Made by a program: the position numbers and the translations under genes | Source: Decorospora gaudefroyi | Lineage: Eukaryota; Ascomycota; Dothideomycetes; Pleosporales; Pleosporaceae | NCBI GenBank assembly: GCA_010015605.1 | Contig: ML975248.1 | Location: 186,001-250,000, forward strand | DNA: 64,000 bases | Reading direction: 5' to 3' | Part shown: positions 52,452-63,258 of the stretch, in pieces | How the letters are laid out: each line of letters begins with the position of its first letter | Position numbering within the stretch: position 1 is the first letter of the stretch | The notes under the pieces: model-generated | Databases searched by the model: none | What the model saw: the letters and a program-made list of their open reading frames with translations, nothing else | What the model was told of the DNA's origin: nothing

Positions 52452-53073
52452 AGGGAGGTGTGTAATTGTCGTTGTATGCTAGGTGAAGGGTTGTGTAGTG
52501 GAAGAGAAGGGTTGTGGCCCTTGTGGGCTGTTGGTGCGTGTACTTGTTGTTGGAGGGAGCATGTGTTAGGAATACAGATATGTCTGAAGAATACATCACG
52601 TTTTTGAACATTCTTTGCAATCAGTTTTTGAGCTGGTATTTGTTGTGTTGGAACTAATTGTTGAAAACGTATCTTCTTGTCTCTTTTGAGCTGGTATGTC
52701 TTGTATTGCAACCAATAAGTAACCAAGACCTATGTTCTTACCTCAATTGGTATCTCACAAGCCATATCCGCGAAAATCCAGCCTGAGTACTCCTTGTAAT
52801 CACTCCTGCGCCCTCCATGCTCTTTATCGAACCAAGACCGATGAGAAAAACAAAAAAACAATTGAGAAATTGGGTAGGTAGATGGTGGGTGCAATGTGAC
52901 TTTCTTGTTGCAGTATAGCAGCAGATGGAATACAACTGACAACGAGATAAAAGCAAGCCAACTTCTGAAGTCTGTGCAAGTACAAGGTGACACCGATTTC
53001 ACAGAGGTAAAAGAACACGGTACGCATCTACGTATCAACCAGCTACGTTACCAAGCAAAAGAATGATCATTCT
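52452..53073. other. intergenic between convergent genes
   Basis: 622 bp with a direct repeat of TTTTGAGCTGGTAT (about 52626 and 52684). No gene was recognised. Confidence 0.4.
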
Positions 53074-54103
53074 CTAAGCATCCTCGGGTCCCATATCGAA
53101 CAGCAGGAATTCAGCGGGCTGCTCGCCCACACTTTCAATGCCAATCTTGCCGGGCCCCTGAACACCCTCTATATACGCGCCGTCACCCTCACCCAACACA
53201 GTCTCTCCAATCTTGATCTGCGCTCCACCCTGCTTTGGCTGCGCCCGTGCAGCCATGACAACGTGCGCGAAGAGCTTTCTTGGGCCCTCAGCAACGATCT
53301 CATGGTCGACCTTGTTGCCAGGTGACAGAATCGACGCATCCATGCTGAGATCGGCCTGCAGTCCAATAGCGCCCTTGCTCTTGCCCAGACGATCTGTGGA
53401 TTCCATAATTCTCACCAGCTTATTCGTTTTTTCCTCGTCGGTAAATTGCTTCGTCTCATAGTGCGGCTTCAGGCCCCTCTTATTCGGCTTCGCCCAGATC
53501 TGTAGGAAATGGACTTCTGAGTCTTTGTTCCGGTTATACTCGGAATGGCGGATTCCGGTACCGGCGCTTGTGAACTGGACTTCGCCGCGCTTGAGGTTCT
53601 CGAGGTTACCCATGCTGTCTTTGTGTTCGAGCGTGCCGTTGATGATGTAACTGAAGATGAGGAATTCGGCGTGGCTGTGGGTGCCTGTTATAGTGGTCTT
53701 ATTAGAGATAAATCTTCAATCAAGCAGGAATGTGCGTACCGAACCCAGTACCGGCCTTCACCCTATCCTCGTTGATGACCCTCAGCGGGCCCCAGCTTTC
53801 ATGCCTTGGGTCATAGTACGATGCGAAGGAAAACGTGTGGTACGTATACAGCCAGTCGTGATCGGCATGTCCGCGGCTGGACCAAGGGCGCTTGGTGATC
53901 TTCATCGAAGCAGGTGCTGCCGTCGACATTGCGCGTATGGTAGGTTTTGTGACAACAGAGGGAACGCTACTGCGGAACGCGCTTGAAAAGGCCAGAATGA
54001 CAGCTACAGCTCCAATGAGTACTGTCAATGTCTTTGTAGTAGTCGAGTAGGAAGTATCTGTAGTAGTGGTAGTAGATCGATCTTCACCTGGCGTGTCTGA
54101 CAT
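53074..54103 (-). CDS. pirin family protein with N-terminal membrane helix
   Basis: Exons 54103-53740 and 53684-53074 with a 55-bp intron; 324 aa. The bicupin pirin domain starts at RGHADHDWLYTYHTFSFASY and continues to GFGTHSHAEFLIFSYIINGTLEHKD, whose His residues, with RHSE further on, form the metal site. The second cupin ends AEFLLFDMGPEDA. Unusually, residues about 24-44 form a hydrophobic helix (LTVLIGAVAVILAFSSAF) before the usual pirin start (MSTAAPASMKITKRPW). This could be a membrane anchor or a mitochondrial presequence, or transcription may begin later at the internal ATG. Pirins act as redox sensors or quercetinases; the role here is unknown. Confidence 0.92.
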
Positions 54104-54501
54104 CACGAAAGAGTAATTTGAGCTCAGGAAGGTCAGCAAGCGCCTTTATAGTCGTTAGCAGGTATATTCATCAGTTCGCGCACCATTTCGAAGCTTCATT
54201 GCCACCATGTAGCATTTGCAATGAGTGACTAAGGTTTAAGCGGGAGAGGTCCGGTGGGGAAGAAGACGCTTAGCTGATTACTGATGGATGACGAAATCGG
54301 GCCTGTTTCTTCATCAGCTGCTCCTCATTGGCTGTTTGGCGAAGAACGCCGAGAACTGTGTATTGCACATTATTTATTTTACTACCTGTTCAAGCAGGTT
54401 TGCAGGTACGGCAAGAGCTTGGAGTGCAGTCAGGGGTTTGCTTGTCATTCGCGGGAAGCATTGCGGCACCCAGACATCGCTTTTCAGACTCGACGGCTAC
54501 C
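54104..54501. other. divergent promoter region of pirin and methyltransferase-like genes
   Basis: 398 bp between start codons pointing away from each other; no defined element was recognised. Confidence 0.4.
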
Positions 54502-55749
54502 ATGGCATTGAAGAACTTCAACCCCGATACTTTTCTAGAGAATTGGTCTGCGGAGAAATACTCCCCAACTCACAGCGGGAAGCCATTTGCGCAATGCATA
54601 GGAGAGGCTTTCGACATTCCGCCTACAGACAAGTATGTTTACCGGGCGCAAGCCGAGACTACATTGGGCATTACACAAAGAGCGATCAACGCGAAGAGAA
54701 ACCATGGACTGCATGGTTGGTATCATGACGACGAGGGAAACCCGGTATGTATTATAATCGACGGCTACTGTTTGGCAGATCTCATTCTTGAACTTTCCTC
54801 CGCCTATCCTATCCCACGCTTCCTATACCTCGAAGACACTCATACAACAATCCACCCAGGAAGCTAACAGAACCTCTAGCACGACCCACAATACCCTTCA
54901 TCCGAAGAAATAACAGCATACACCACCCTCTTCTCCCCCACTCTCAACCTCCAAAGCGCCCTCAAAGACTGGGCCCTAAACGCAAAGGCAGACACCCTCC
55001 GCAAACCAATATCAAACCACCTACACTCACACTTCCATCCCCAAGAAAACCTACCGGGCGGCCTACTCCCCAAAAAGAAAGCCCGCCAACACACCAACCC
55101 ATACTACGACCTATGGACGTACACATGCCACGAACTAGAATGGGCGGGCCCCCTCCCCAGCACAACCCACACGAAGATAAGCCACCACATGCTCCCCATC
55201 TTCTACCACCACTTCGGCTGCATAGTACCCAGCTACGCCGCGCTCCACGTCCTCGCAAAACTGGCGCAACCAACGCGACCCAGTAAAGAAGACGTCCGGC
55301 CCATCCTGGACATCGGATCCGGAAACGGGTATTGGACCTATATGCTCCGCCATTTCCCCATCGAGCAATTGGGCGGTGCGAAGAAATTGCATGTCCACGC
55401 GATTGATAACCAGGTCAGTGAGTATAGGCTTACGTGGATCCGGGATACAATTAAGACGGATGGGCTGGCTTATTTGAGGCAAAATGCCGGTGGGAAGGGG
55501 TGTGTGTTGTTGCTGGTTTATCCGCAGGCTACTGGGGAGTTTACGGGGCCTATTTTGCAGGCATTTGAGGGGGATTGTATTGTGGTTGCTGGGACGCAGA
55601 ATGGGAATGGGTTCACTGCTTTTCAGCATCAGCTTGTGGATGAGTGGGTGGCAGAAAACTTGGGCGCATTTGAGTTGATCTTGCGGATGCCGTTGCCGAG
55701 TTTTGCGGGGAAAGATGAGGCTCTTTTTGTGTTTCAGAGGAGGAAGTGA
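54502..55749 (+). CDS. SAM-dependent methyltransferase-like protein
   Basis: Exons 54502-54744 and 54880-55749 with a 135-bp intron; 370 aa. The start MALKNFNPDTFLENWSAEKYSP follows CTACCATGG. A Rossmann-like core begins at RPILDIGSGNGYWTYMLRHF (motif I), then KLHVHAIDNQVSEYRLTWI (motif II, acidic residue after strand 2) and KGCVLLLVYPQATGEFTG. The protein ends with a final strand DEALFVFQRRK. The N-terminal 190 residues are helical without recognised motifs. The substrate is unknown. It has no signal peptide, so it is probably cytosolic. Motif IV is not evident, so catalysis is inferred from the SAM motif only. Confidence 0.82.
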
Positions 55750-55863
55750 GGGGTATGTTGCAAAGAGTAGGGTCACATAGTAGCTGCTTCAGATCTCTAG
55801 CTGCTCCTAGATAGTATGGCATCATACACGGTAGGATATGCCAAGGTTCCCAGCGCCATCAGT

Positions 55864-56596
55864 CTACCACTTCGCCTCCTTCCTGGCCAAAAACCCATTC
55901 AGCACAGCAACCACCTTCTCCAACGCAGCCAACCACTTTTCCAACTCAACCTGTACCTTGGCGTCGTCATCACCCAGTTTCTTGTAAAAGTCTTTGCGAT
56001 ACGGTGTAGCGCTCATGGCGGCGCTGAAGAGCGGCTTGACGACGAAGGAGTGGTGGGGCTTGAGCGTGTTGCCGTAGGCGTCGCGGAACGAGTCGGCGAG
56101 TTCTTTGGAGGGGTTGGAGATATTGTGGCGGAGGGCTTGGGCTGTGAAATCCAGGCCACTAACAGTGATATATTAGTCCATGGTTTGGGAGGGGGTGGTG
56201 GTGTTAGGCATGGGGCGACGAACCGGTTCAGCCATACCAGGCCTTCGGTGGCAGTATGCTTCTTCTCCTTGAGCTCGTTGAGAACTAGATCCTGTAATGT
56301 TTCCGAGAGCGTGGGTGCTGCGAGCTGCCTGTCACGGATTTTCTGCCACACAATTAGTACCTGACGGTTCCCTGCTCCTATCTTGCACCCACCTTGATGT
56401 TGGTGTTCATGTCATTCTTGACAGGCTTGAACGCCGCCGAACCCAAGACATCGAACAACGTGGTCAGACTCTCAGCCGCCTCCAAGAACTCAGTCGTCGG
56501 GATAGCACTATCCTTGGATTCATCCACAGGCACGTCAACGAAGCTCTTCTTGACTGTGTCGAAGAAAGTGCCGCCGGGAGGATATTGAGTCGCCAT
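55864..56596 (-). CDS. glycolipid transfer protein, HET-C2-like
   Basis: Exons 56596-56393, 56342-56224 and 56158-55864, introns 50 and 65 bp (the second donor is GTTCGT, non-standard after the GT); 205 aa, the typical GLTP length. The sugar-binding residues known in the family are visible: D, N and K in VKNDMNTNIKKIRD, W in GLVWLNRGLDF and H in LKPHHSF. The C-terminus is EKVVAVLNGFLARKEAKW. GLTP proteins move glycosphingolipids between membranes in the cytosol. The Podospora relative HET-C2 controls heterokaryon incompatibility, but allelic specificity cannot be read from one sequence. Confidence 0.94.
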
Positions 56597-57024
56597 TGTG
56601 GATAACGTGTGTTTCTGGGAGGGGTACAGTGGGGAGAAGCAAAGACGAGTTTACGAACAAGGAGGAGGGAGGGACGTGCTGTATCAGGGAAATGTGGTCT
56701 CGACCAAGCGGTGAAGTCTGGTGCACTCAAACGCGCGTGGCTTGGTGGGGCGTGCGGCTACAGGAAGCTAGCGCGGGGAAGGCCCGACGCACAGGGTCTC
56801 GAGAGGGGCGCTGTGGGCCGAGGGAAGATGACCATGTATCGCTCTTACGACGTCGGTGTGTAGTGTTATTTCCGTCGTCATTATTGTGTCCGGGTGGTCA
56901 TTGACTATTCGCGAACATCCGATCAAGTTCCGTGACATCGTGACGTACTGTGTAGAACGACTATGAATCTTTGAATGCAGGTCCAGCATCGTCCACCAAA
57001 AGCCCAACTCTTCCAACCACCAAA
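56597..57024. other. divergent promoter region of GLTP and dehydrogenase genes
   Basis: 428 bp between oppositely facing start codons. No other gene was seen. Confidence 0.4.
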
Positions 57025-58246
57025 ATGCCATCACACATCCACTCCGTAACAAAAGTCCACCGCATCGCCTGCATCCCCGGCGATGGAATCGGTGTCGACA
57101 TAACAGAAGCCGCCATCCGCGTCCTTTCCACACTCTCCAACACTCTCAGCGGTTTCGAATTTGACTTTACCACCTTCGACTGGAGCAGCAAACACTACTT
57201 GGAACGGGGATGGTACATGCCACCAGATGGACTGGAGCAGCTGAAAAAGGTCTGCACACTGCACTTGCAACCTCGTCTTCAAATATGAACCATGCTGACG
57301 ACCGGCTCAGTTCGACGCCATCTACTTCGGCGCAGTAGGCTGGCCCAACGTCCCAGACCACATCTCGCTCTGGGGCTTAATCTTGCCAATACGGAAGTCA
57401 TTGAACCAATACGTCAATGTACGACCGACACGTGTTCTTCAGGGCACCACCTCCCCACTGTCTTCATGCGCCACCAACCCTACCGATCTCGACTGGATGA
57501 TTATCCGCGAAAACAGTGAGGGCGAGTACTCTGGCCAGGGCGGCACGAGCCACGAAGACAGTCCAAACGCGATAGCGACTGAAGTCTCTATTTTTACGCG
57601 CGTGGGCATTGAGCGCATCATGCGGTTTGCGTTTGAGACGGCAAGGTCCCGACCCAGGAAGAAGTTGACCATGGTGACGAAGAGTAATGCGCAAAGACAT
57701 GGTATGTCCAAAAAATACCGACCAGCTCCAGCGTCTATCTAACGGCGGATAGGCATGGTACTATGGGATAAAGTCTTTTACGAGGTAGCCAAGGAGTATG
57801 AGGATGTAGAAACCGACAAGATGCTCGTAGACGCCATGACCGTCCGCATGGTGCTGCAGCCAAAGAGCTTAGACACTATCGTAGCCACGAATCTACATGC
57901 TGATATCCTCTCTGACCTCGCGGCCGCGCTGTCTGGCTCGATTGGCATAGCGCCGTCGTCAAATCTCGATCCTACGAGGAAGAACCCGAGCATGTTTGAG
58001 CCCATCCACGGCTCCGCCCCGGATATTGCGGGTGAGGGAATTGCGAATCCCGTGGGCGCGTTCTGGAGCGCGGCCGAGATGGTGCGGTGGGTGGGCGAGC
58101 AGAAGGCGGCTGATGGGCTGATGAAGGCGGTTGAGAATGTTACTGCTAGGGGTGTCAAGACTAAAGATCTTGGTGGGAACGAGGATACGAAGGGTGTGAC
58201 GAATGCGGTGTGTGCGGAAATTGAGACTCTGTTCAAGGCCACGTGA
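57025..58246 (+). CDS. isocitrate/isopropylmalate-type dehydrogenase, tartrate or D-malate dehydrogenase-like
   Basis: Exons 57025-57249, 57311-57701 and 57753-58246, introns 61 and 51 bp; 369 aa. The start MPSHIHSVTKVHRIACIPGDGIG shows no transit peptide. Family residues: the phosphate loop IPGDGIGVDIT, Arg/Glu substrate-binding in WMIIRENSEGEYSGQGG, the metal-binding pair ATNLHADILSDLAAAL, and SMFEPIHGSAPDIAGEG. The EYSGQGG sequence and the short insertion before it fit tartrate/D-malate dehydrogenases rather than leucine-pathway LeuB. It oxidises a 2-hydroxy acid with NAD and decarboxylates it in the cytosol. The NAD-isocitrate dehydrogenase gene, of the same superfamily, lies 1.3 kb away on the other strand. 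Confidence 0.9.
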
Positions 58247-58407
58247 GCGCACGCGGAGATTCAGGTTTCTCGCAGAACAATGTGGCTCGCATACTGTGAG
58301 CGCCAGAATCGTAGAGAAGAAGTAGATGTATATCACATACCTGTCACCCGATCCACCTCCAGTCTTCCAGCCAATATATCCCCCTTCACCCCAACTTTTC
58401 ATCCAGC

Positions 58408-59271
58408 TCACTCCAGAAACACAGTTGGAATCTCAGACCTCCCCTCAACGACCCTAGTTCTACCCATCTCCCCGTTCCTGCTCTTGTCCCTCCCATCCCC
58501 TACCTCCTGCAACCTACACCAGTTTCTCCATACCCACACCGCCTTCCCTTGAATCAGCCCCATACTAATCGGCCCAAAGTCATTACTGTCAAGACTCTGC
58601 CGCCAGTTGTCCCCCTCAACCCACACATGTCCATACGGCACCACAACCTTGCCCAGCTCCTGTCCTCCCCCAAACACCCCATCTTCACCATCACCCAACC
58701 CATCCGGCATCCCAGCCAACCTGCTCGCCCGCACCTCCGCATCTAGCGCGTAGCCCCGCGAAGGATAGACGGTATCGCCTTGCATGGCTACAACACGTTT
58801 AATCCCCATCTCGCCCGGTTTGTGCGGTTTCCAAAAAGTAACGACGTCGCCGCGTTTGACGCCCCAACTGAAGTCTTCTCCGCTCTTACCCCTCGCTGCT
58901 ACTCGTTCACGGTATGCGCGGACGATGACATAGTCTTCTTGGCCTGTTTCGTGCGCTGAGGGACTTAATGTAGGGGCCATGGATGAGCCGCGGACGTGTT
59001 GCAACTCAAACCAGTAGTCGCGGATGTGGAGCATGATGCAGATTATTACGACGCCGTTTGCGCCCCATGTTAGGAAGCGGGTGCTCTGTGACCAGCGCGG
59101 GGGTGGTGGCGGCGTGGTCTGAGTAGGTGGTGAAGGTCGCAAAGACGGTTGAAGTCGTGAAGTTGCTTGCGGCAAGGGTTTCGCGGTTTGGATTGCTATT
59201 GGGGGTGCGGATCTTGGTTTTGAGGCAGTAGGAGGTTTACGCGCAAGGCGAATGCGCGGTTTAGGCGGCAT
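58408..59271 (-). CDS. mitochondrial inner membrane protease subunit 2-like signal peptidase
   Basis: Single exon, 287 aa from the ATG at 59271. A basic Pro-rich N-terminus (PKPRIRLARKPPTASKPRS) reads as mitochondrial targeting and is followed by a membrane helix (FLTWGANGVVIICIMLHI). The S26 peptidase catalytic Ser is in VRGSSMAPTLSP and the general base Lys in MGIKRVVAMQGDTVYPS; HVWVEGDNWRQSLDSNDFGPI is the third conserved block. It cleaves sorting peptides of intermembrane-space proteins. The insert EDGVFGGGQELG and the tail beyond LIQGKAVWVWRNW lengthen it beyond the yeast protein. Confidence 0.92.
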   Translation of the reverse strand: MPPKPRIRLARKPPTASKPRSAPPIAIQTAKPLPQATSRLQPSLRPSPPTQTTPPPPPRWSQSTRFLTWGANGVVIICIMLHIRDYWFELQHVRGSSMAPTLSPSAHETGQEDYVIVRAYRERVAARGKSGEDFSWGVKRGDVVTFWKPHKPGEMGIKRVVAMQGDTVYPSRGYALDAEVRASRLAGMPDGLGDGEDGVFGGGQELGKVVVPYGHVWVEGDNWRQSLDSNDFGPISMGLIQGKAVWVWRNWCRLQEVGDGRDKSRNGEMGRTRVVEGRSEIPTVFLE

Positions 59272-59574
59272 GGTCAACTTTCTTGACACAAGGCTTCGGG
59301 GTTGAAGGTACCAGCGCGCAGTTCGGCTAATCTTCCCTGGGACTGGGACCGAGCACTACCTAACTGAGTGCGGATTGGGCAATCTTTTGTTCATAGAGGC
59401 ATCATATCTCCATTCTAGATTACGAAGCAGGGCAAATCATAACATGATAATTTCAAGAGGTATCGGCGTCTCTCTAGCTAAATGGCAGCTGTTGTACAGT
59501 GTCTGGTACATATTCACAATATGCAATCGCTACCATCCCGGCGTCTCCATTCCCGTCTAATCAATAACCATTAC

Positions 59575-60872
59575 TTACTTCAATGCCTTGATGACCGCAT
59601 CTGCGTACTCGTACGTCTTGGACTTGCCGCCGAGATCACCGGTGATGGTCTAGACTATGGTCAACTAAGAGGTTCGCAGGAACATACGAGGGTTGACTTA
59701 CCTTGCCCTCGGCGAGGACTTTGAAGATGGCCTGCTCGATGTTATTGGCCTCATTAGTCAGGCCCATGTGTCGCAGCATCATGATGGAGCTGAGAAGAAG
59801 CGCGGTGGGGTTGGCGAGGTGCTTGCCAGCAATATCAGGCGCGGAGCCGTGGACAGCCTCGAAGATGGAGCACTTGTCACCAATGTTGCCAGATGGCGTC
59901 AGACCGAGCCCACCAATAAGACCGGCGCACATGTCGGAGAGAATGTCTCCGTACAAGTTGGGCATAACGAGCACCTTGTCGTTGTAAGGGACGGGGTCGG
60001 TGACCATTTTCAGGCAGGTGTTGTCCAGCAGCTCAGCGTCGAACTCGATGTCGGGGAACTCCTTGGAAATTTCGCGGGCTGTGCTAAGGAAGAGGCCGTC
60101 GGACATCTTCATGATGGTAGCCTTGTGCACAGCGCGCACCTTCTTCCTGCCAATGTCGCGGGCGTGCTGGAAGGCGTAGCGTAGGACGCGCTCTGAGGCT
60201 TCGCGGGTGATTAGCTTAATGCTCTGGACGACACCATCGACGACAATGTGCTCAATGCCCGAGTATTCTCCCTCAGTGTTCTCTCGGATCAGGACCGTGT
60301 CGACATCGTCGTAGGGTGTCTTGTAGCCGGCGATGGATCTGCAGGGGCGGACGTTGGCGAAGAGGTTGAAGGTCCGGCGGAGCGTCAGGTTGAGCGAGAC
60401 GTGGCCCTTGCCAATCGGTGTCGCGAGAGGGCCCTTGAGCGCGACCAGGTTCCGTGTTACGCTGGCAATGGACTCATCGGGGATCACCGTCTTGCCGTCA
60501 TCGTTCAGGCGCGGCGTCACGTCGACTGACTCCCACTTGACCGGCACGTTGGCGGCCGAGTAGATGTCTTTGACTGACTGCGAGATCTCGGGACCGATAC
60601 CGTCGCCCTCGATGAGCGTAACCGTGTACTTGCCGTCGTTGCCCTTGGTTCCCTTGAACTTGGCGACTTCGGAAGCGCATCTCCGGGCCGAGACCTGCAA
60701 CGAGTATTAGTATTCATGAAGTGTGTACAGCCATGTTATAGCATATGTCGGCGACAGTCCATCGCCCCCGCGGAAGCCTCACCTGGGATAGCGCGAGCGC
60801 CCATCTCGAGGAGCCATTAGCCTGGCGCAGGCATTGCCGCGCCGGGGCGGCCAAGGAGCGAGCGGCCAGCAT
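59575..60872 (-). CDS. idh1: NAD-dependent isocitrate dehydrogenase subunit 1, mitochondrial
   Basis: Exons 60872-60783, 60694-59702 and 59649-59575, introns 88 and 52 bp; 385 aa. The first exon encodes a mitochondrial presequence (MLAARSLAAPARQCLRQAN). Then come VTLIEGDGIGPEIS, VLIRENTEGEYSGIEHI, VHKATIMKMSDGLFL, MPNLYGDILSDMCAGLIGG and IFEAVHGSAPDIAGK. The final exon ends YEYADAVIKALK. ENTEGEYSGIEH fits the regulatory subunit IDH1. It works in the TCA cycle as a heteromer with IDH2. The last intron ends at CTAG; an alternative TAG five bases upstream would shift the frame. Confidence 0.95.
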
Positions 60873-61493
60873 TGTGAGCGTGTGAGAATGTTGCTGCTAC
60901 CCAATTGGAGCTACACGACCGTGGTAGCAAGTTGTCGGAGGCGGGTCGTCGACGGCGGAGGTGTTGCGGTTGCGCAAAGCTCGCTAACTAACAGAAAAAG
61001 CATGGAAGCTGCCGCCGCGGGCATCATGCTTGGCGAAATCCCTTGCTCCCGCTCACCCAGCGGGGCACGTGATGGCAAAGAACAGTCATCAGTCATCACT
61101 TCTTACAATACGCTCGCACATCCTCTACGACACATACCCGCCGTCAGCACGCCGCACGGATAGCAGAGGACAAAGACTTCGTAGTTGGAATTTTACATTC
61201 TTCCCCTTCCATTACTCCGTTGTCCTATGTGAACAGACCTACCTCCTCCCCTCCCTATGACCTGGTATTACCTCATCTCAGCTTGCAACGTACTCATGGA
61301 GCCAACGGGCAACTCTTCAAGGAGCGCCAAGGGCCGTAATCATAATGTCTAAAGAGGCAGAGACAGCGTCCACGTATCTCTGCCTTGGCCGAATCGAATC
61401 TCAATCATCTCCAAAATGAATCCACCGACACAAATGCAAAGAAATTATCGCTTAAAGTGCGTATCAGGTAGCCAAATAACCAACGCAGACCGC
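60873..61493. other. intergenic between IDH1 promoter and ERG5 3' end
   Basis: 621 bp; both neighbouring genes lie on the minus strand. Nothing else was recognised. Confidence 0.45.
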
Positions 61494-63258
61494 TTACGCC
61501 GATGTTCGGTCTTTGAAAGTAAGAAGACAGTCATCCTACACGCTGTTAGCAGAAGCTCAGGCTGGTCAATCTGGCGTGCAAGACTTACCATAGGGAAAAT
61601 GGTAGCAAACACCTTGATCACCTCGCTCTGGTCCGTCACTTTGTGGTCCCAATCGAGCAACATACTCGCCTTGCCAATCATCAACATGAGGTTGGCTTGC
61701 GCGTATGTCTGACCTAGGCAGTAATGCGGGCCTGTACCAAAAACGAGCCAGTTCTTCGTCTGCTGGTCGGCGTCACCGGTGATCCATCGCTCGGGCTCGA
61801 ACGAATCGGGATTGGGGTATGCCTCAGCGTCGTGTAGGGCCATGTAGGTAGTAGGAATGACCATCGCGCCCCTGGGAACAGTGTATTCGGGAGTTACAGG
61901 GAAGTCCTTCTTCGCCACGTAGGGAACCATGATGACCGGGGGACGGTAGCGGAGAGTTTCCTTGACGACAGCACGGGTCCACTGGAGCTTCTCAATGGCG
62001 TCTAGCGAGAGAGGAGCGTTCACGTCACCGTTCCTGGCGTTGATGTTCTCCTCCTGAACCTTATCCAGGTACTCAGGTCGGTCGGCCATCAACTGGAAGA
62101 GCCATGTTGCGGCGGAAGAAGTAGCGTCCTGGGAAGCGAAGAGGAAGGTGAAGATAGTCATGGAGATCTCAAGGTCGCTAAACCAGCGAATCATCGTAGA
62201 GGGCTTCTCGGAGGCGTCGACCTCCTCGCCGGCTTCGATCCTCTTGCGGTACTTCTCCGATTGGATCATGTTGTCTACCCAGAAGTCGAGAATGCACTCC
62301 TTCTTGCCACCCGCGGCCATGCGAACTTTGCTCTTAGCAGCGCACTTGGAGAACTCGACCAGCACCATATCAGCGCACTTCTTGCCATACCAGGTCTTGG
62401 TGAAGGGAATGATGATGGGGAAGTTGACAAGCTCAAGCGCGGCAGTAATCAGATAATAATTGTCGGCGATCTTGCTCACAGCCTCGTCCGAGCAATAGTG
62501 GCCAACAAAGGTTCGGCAGCTGATGGCCGTAATCATCAGGCGGAATTCCTGCATCCACGGAACGTGCTCGCCCCTGTTCTCCACCTGCGAAATGTTTACG
62601 AAGCGCTTGAAGTAGCGGTTGTAGATTTCTTCTTGGCCTGGGAGGTATTGTTCGAGCGCTTGACGAGTAAACAAGCTGTTGAGACCCTTTCGGTAGTCGA
62701 CGTGGGCACGACCATCGAGGAAGACCCAATTCTCGGGACGGAGGAGTTTGTAGGCGACGTCAACGACGCAGGGCTTTACGAAGGCGGGAGAGTTGAAAAT
62801 TTTGCGGGCCATGTCGCGATTTGAGGCGATGACGACGAATCTAAGCTGACATCAGTCTGCGTAGTACAAGGTTGAAGCGGATGGCATACTTGTGGAAGAC
62901 AGACACGCAGCTCAGAGGCCCCGAAGACCATTTCGCATAGTATTTGTTGAAGTCTGGATTAACAGAGTCCAGGAATGGACCGATGAACGGTATCTTCCAT
63001 GCGGGACCGACGATTGAGCCTTTGCTCCAGATGTATTTGACTGCGCAAGGGTCAGCCACGTCCGGCGCATGTATTGAGAGGGCGTCTCGTACACTGATCG
63101 TACGCAACAGCGGTTACCAGAAGTGTCAACAAGAGTTTCCACACGGTAAAGCCGTTGAGCATGGGAGAAAGAAGACCATTGACATCGAATTGCTGCGTCA
63201 GTTGGGCGGCGACTTTCGCGTCCGCCGAGGGCGAGACAAAGCTCGCATTGACAGCCAT
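61494..63258 (-). CDS. erg5: sterol C-22 desaturase, cytochrome P450 CYP61
   Basis: Exons 63258-63093, 63040-62890, 62840-61589 and 61535-61494, introns 52, 49 and 53 bp; 536 aa. The start MAVNASFVSPSADAKVAAQL precedes a membrane anchor (WKLLLTLLVTAVAYDQF). KYIWSKGSIVGPAWKIPFIG is the CYP61 signature at the start of the catalytic domain. The I-helix FASQDATSSAATWLF, ExxR in KETLRYRPP and the haem loop FGTGPHYCLGQ (Cys near 480) are present. The end reads IKVFATIFPM followed by DDCLLTF across the last intron, as in ERG5. It makes the C-22 double bond in ergosterol in the ER. Confidence 0.96.
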
